Of a stretch of 8,589 nucleotides of DNA, positions 7,040 through 8,589 are shown piece after piece. The translations under genes and the position numbers were made by a program. Location: assembly GCA_002400445.1 (NCBI GenBank), contig DGQO01000276.1, positions 4,077-12,665 on the forward strand. The letters are read 5' to 3'. This stretch comes from Chitinophagaceae bacterium UBA4412 (lineage in GTDB: Bacteria > Bacteroidota > Bacteroidia > Chitinophagales > Chitinophagaceae). The notes below the pieces were generated by a model, which saw only the letters and a program-made list of their open reading frames with translations, was not told the origin of the DNA and ran no database searches. Each line of letters opens with the position of its first letter. Position 1 is the first letter of the stretch.

Positions 7040-8383
7040 ATGATTTTTAAGCATTTCCGCATCATAGCGTTCTACTTTTTATGCTTTGTTTTTAGCCTAT
7101 CCACGGTAGAGGCCCAGCAACAGACAGCCCGTTATATTTCCATGTCTGAAGCCACAAAGGCCTTTTATGAATATTTGCCGGCCGGCTATCCTGAACCCGG
7201 CAAAAAATATCCATTATTGATATTTGTACATGGAATGGGCGAATGTGGACAGGGAACTACAGCTTCCCTGCCCCTCGTACTTCGTAATGGGATACCAAAG
7301 CTTATCAATAACGGTACCTTTCCAGCAAGTTTTACTGTTAATGGGGAAACCTTCAAATTCATCATTGTGTCACCACAGTTCACTGGATTCCCAAGTGTAA
7401 ACGATATCAATAATACGATCAATTATTTTATTGCAAACTATGCCGTCGATATCAATCGCATTTACCTCACAGGATTAAGCATGGGTGGCGGTGCTGCCTG
7501 GTATTTTCCTGGCTATAATAGCTATTTTCCACAAAGAATTGCAGCCACAGTACCCATCTGCGGTGCCACTGAAGCCACTCTCAATTATGCAAACAATATT
7601 GCAAATGCGAACGTAGCGGTGTGGGCTACACACAATAATGGCGATCCCACAGTGAGTGTGAATGTGACTAACAGTTTAGTAGATCTTATAAATAATAGGC
7701 CAGCACCACCAAATCCAAAAGCAAGGAAAACAATCTTTACAAGTAACTCACATGATGCCTGGACGCAGACTTACAATCCCGCTTTTAAAGAGGACGGCAT
7801 GAATATTTACGAATGGATGCTTCAATACCGCCGCAATTTTACCGTACTACCGGTAACAGGCTTAAGTTTTTCTGTACAAAAGAATATTTCAAATGGAGCT
7901 TTACTTCATTGGAGCAGCATTACTGAGATTAACCTTTCAGGCTACCAGGTACAAAAGAGCAGCGATGGCAGGAACTTCCGGAACATTGCTTTCTTGCAAT
8001 CAAAGGGGGGCGTAAATGCATCGTACAGCTATGCTGATCCAGAGCAGACCAAGGGCACTGTATACTATCGGCTTTTACTCCAGGATAAAGACGGACAAAA
8101 CAATTATAGCGAAATAAAAAGCTTAAAACGGGCCGCAGATGCGAAATTACAAGTGTATCCAAGCCCGGCAACGAACGTAATTTACATAACGGGCATAACG
8201 GATGTTACCCGGGCGAGCGTAAGAATTGTATCTGCAAACGGGCAAACGTTTCGAACGCTTGAGACGAGTACAACCCCGACAATTAGTGTAAATATCTCTT
8301 CATTGCCAGCGGGAAAATATTTTGTAGAGATGGAGTGGAGTGGCCTGGTAAGAAGAACCGCCTTTGTAAAAATGCAGAACTAA
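7040..8383 (+). CDS. Secreted alpha/beta-hydrolase with T9SS type A sorting domain
   Basis: A 447-residue secreted hydrolase of the esterase / prolyl-oligopeptidase-like group. Residues 1-25 are a Sec signal peptide with likely cleavage at VEA|QQ. The catalytic domain (about 30-265) has oxyanion motif FVHGMGECG (H64), nucleophile elbow GLSMGGG (S147), acid in NNGDPTV (D202) and base in SHDAW (H238), so the triad looks complete. Residues 272-365 are an FN3-like beta-sandwich of the common Bacteroidota type (LHWSSITEINLSGYQVQKS, YYRLLLQDKDG). Residues 370-447 are the T9SS type A domain (VYPSPATN, LPAGKYFVEM), which sends the protein across the outer membrane and is normally removed or used for surface attachment. 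The substrate is not evident: a polysaccharide ester, polyester or peptide are all possible. ATG 7040 is preferred over the in-frame TTG at 7031 because it gives a normal signal peptide. Its C-terminal domain is rich in ACG codons. Confidence 0.93.
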   Translation: MIFKHFRIIAFYFLCFVFSLSTVEAQQQTARYISMSEATKAFYEYLPAGYPEPGKKYPLLIFVHGMGECGQGTTASLPLVLRNGIPKLINNGTFPASFTVNGETFKFIIVSPQFTGFPSVNDINNTINYFIANYAVDINRIYLTGLSMGGGAAWYFPGYNSYFPQRIAATVPICGATEATLNYANNIANANVAVWATHNNGDPTVSVNVTNSLVDLINNRPAPPNPKARKTIFTSNSHDAWTQTYNPAFKEDGMNIYEWMLQYRRNFTVLPVTGLSFSVQKNISNGALLHWSSITEINLSGYQVQKSSDGRNFRNIAFLQSKGGVNASYSYADPEQTKGTVYYRLLLQDKDGQNNYSEIKSLKRAADAKLQVYPSPATNVIYITGITDVTRASVRIVSANGQTFRTLETSTTPTISVNISSLPAGKYFVEMEWSGLVRRTAFVKMQN

Positions 8384-8402
8384 ATCGAATCGCTGTTCTG
8401 CA
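8373..8402. repeat. Inverted repeat spanning the stop codon of the secreted hydrolase
   Basis: TGCAGAAC (8373-8380) and GTTCTGCA (8395-8402) form a perfect 8-bp inverted repeat with a 14-base loop that contains the TAA stop. It is followed on the plus strand by an A-run rather than a T-run, so it is not a standard terminator for this gene. It could be a 3'-end mRNA stabilising hairpin or a binding site. Confidence 0.4.
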
Positions 8403-8480
8403 AAAAAAAATATTTGTTTGATATTGCAAAAAAATATTCTATTTTAGTCCCAGTTTTCATAGGGTACGGATTAAAAAATT

Positions 8481-8510
8481 GCCGGGGTTTCTACCCTGGC
8501 TTTTTTATTT
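8481..8510 (+). terminator. Intrinsic terminator after the secreted hydrolase, possibly bidirectional
   Basis: A GC-rich stem, GCCGGGG (8481-8487) with CCCTGGC (8494-8500), has one G-T pair, a T-A closing pair inside it and a short loop, and is followed by TTTTTTATTTT. It lies about 100 bases after the stop at 8383. The A-run at 8473-8478 just before the stem gives a T-tract on the opposite strand, so it could also stop a leftward transcript entering from beyond the right edge. Bases 8511-8589 show no gene or further structure that I can support. Confidence 0.85.
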
Positions 8511-8589
8511 TGCGAAAGTCCCGTTTTGTTCTGGTGCATGTTTTGTAATGCTTAAGCCAGTTCACATTTATTCATACCTCAAAAGTAAC

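Noticed and set aside
1..8589. CRISPR arrays, tRNA or rRNA genes, insertion sequences
   Set aside because: No spaced direct repeats, no cloverleaf-like tRNA sequence, and no transposase or terminal inverted repeat pair were seen on either strand.

Overview
The window reads as chromosomal DNA of a Bacteroidota bacterium, most likely from the Chitinophagaceae or a close relative. Three things support this. The gene at 7040-8383 ends in a type IX secretion (T9SS) type A sorting domain, a system restricted to Bacteroidota. Start codons lack Shine-Dalgarno sequences and sit in AT-rich DNA. One gene start carries an exact TAnnTTTG promoter box, the Bacteroidota -7 element. The family-level assignment is an impression from protein style and moderate GC, not a computed result.

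Layout. Positions 1-4657 (minus strand) are one uninterrupted reading frame of 1552 codons that runs off the left edge. It encodes a very large cytoplasmic multi-enzyme protein. In order it has a small N-terminal domain, a first alpha/beta-hydrolase (elbow SHSRGG), a second LCAT/PGAP1-like alpha/beta-hydrolase (GHSMGG), a domain resembling the macro-like N-terminus of M17 leucyl aminopeptidases, and a CHAT caspase-like protease with an intact His-Cys dyad. The start of a helical, perhaps TPR-like, C-terminus follows. This is by far the most interesting item here: an enzyme fusion of the kind found in bacterial conflict and programmed-death systems, whose target is unknown.

Positions 4658-5049 form a 392-base divergent intergenic region with several inverted repeats. 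Positions 5050-5553 (plus) encode a small glycine-zipper lipoprotein followed by a strong intrinsic terminator. The T-tract of that terminator overlaps the -33 element of a well-formed promoter for the next gene, a small protein at 5647-5907 that appears to be transcribed almost without a leader. This gene converges with, and overlaps by 21 bases, a Gfo/Idh/MocA-family oxidoreductase on the minus strand (5887-6915). A 124-base divergent spacer then leads to 7040-8383 (plus), a secreted alpha/beta-hydrolase (esterase or peptidase type) with a signal peptide, an FN3-like spacer and a T9SS sorting domain, followed by a terminator at 8481-8510.

Functional links. Apart from the large CHAT protein, the genes look like separate single-gene units. 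The glycine-zipper lipoprotein is divergent from the CHAT gene and there is no direct evidence that they work together. Any operon partner of the CHAT protein would lie to the left of this window.
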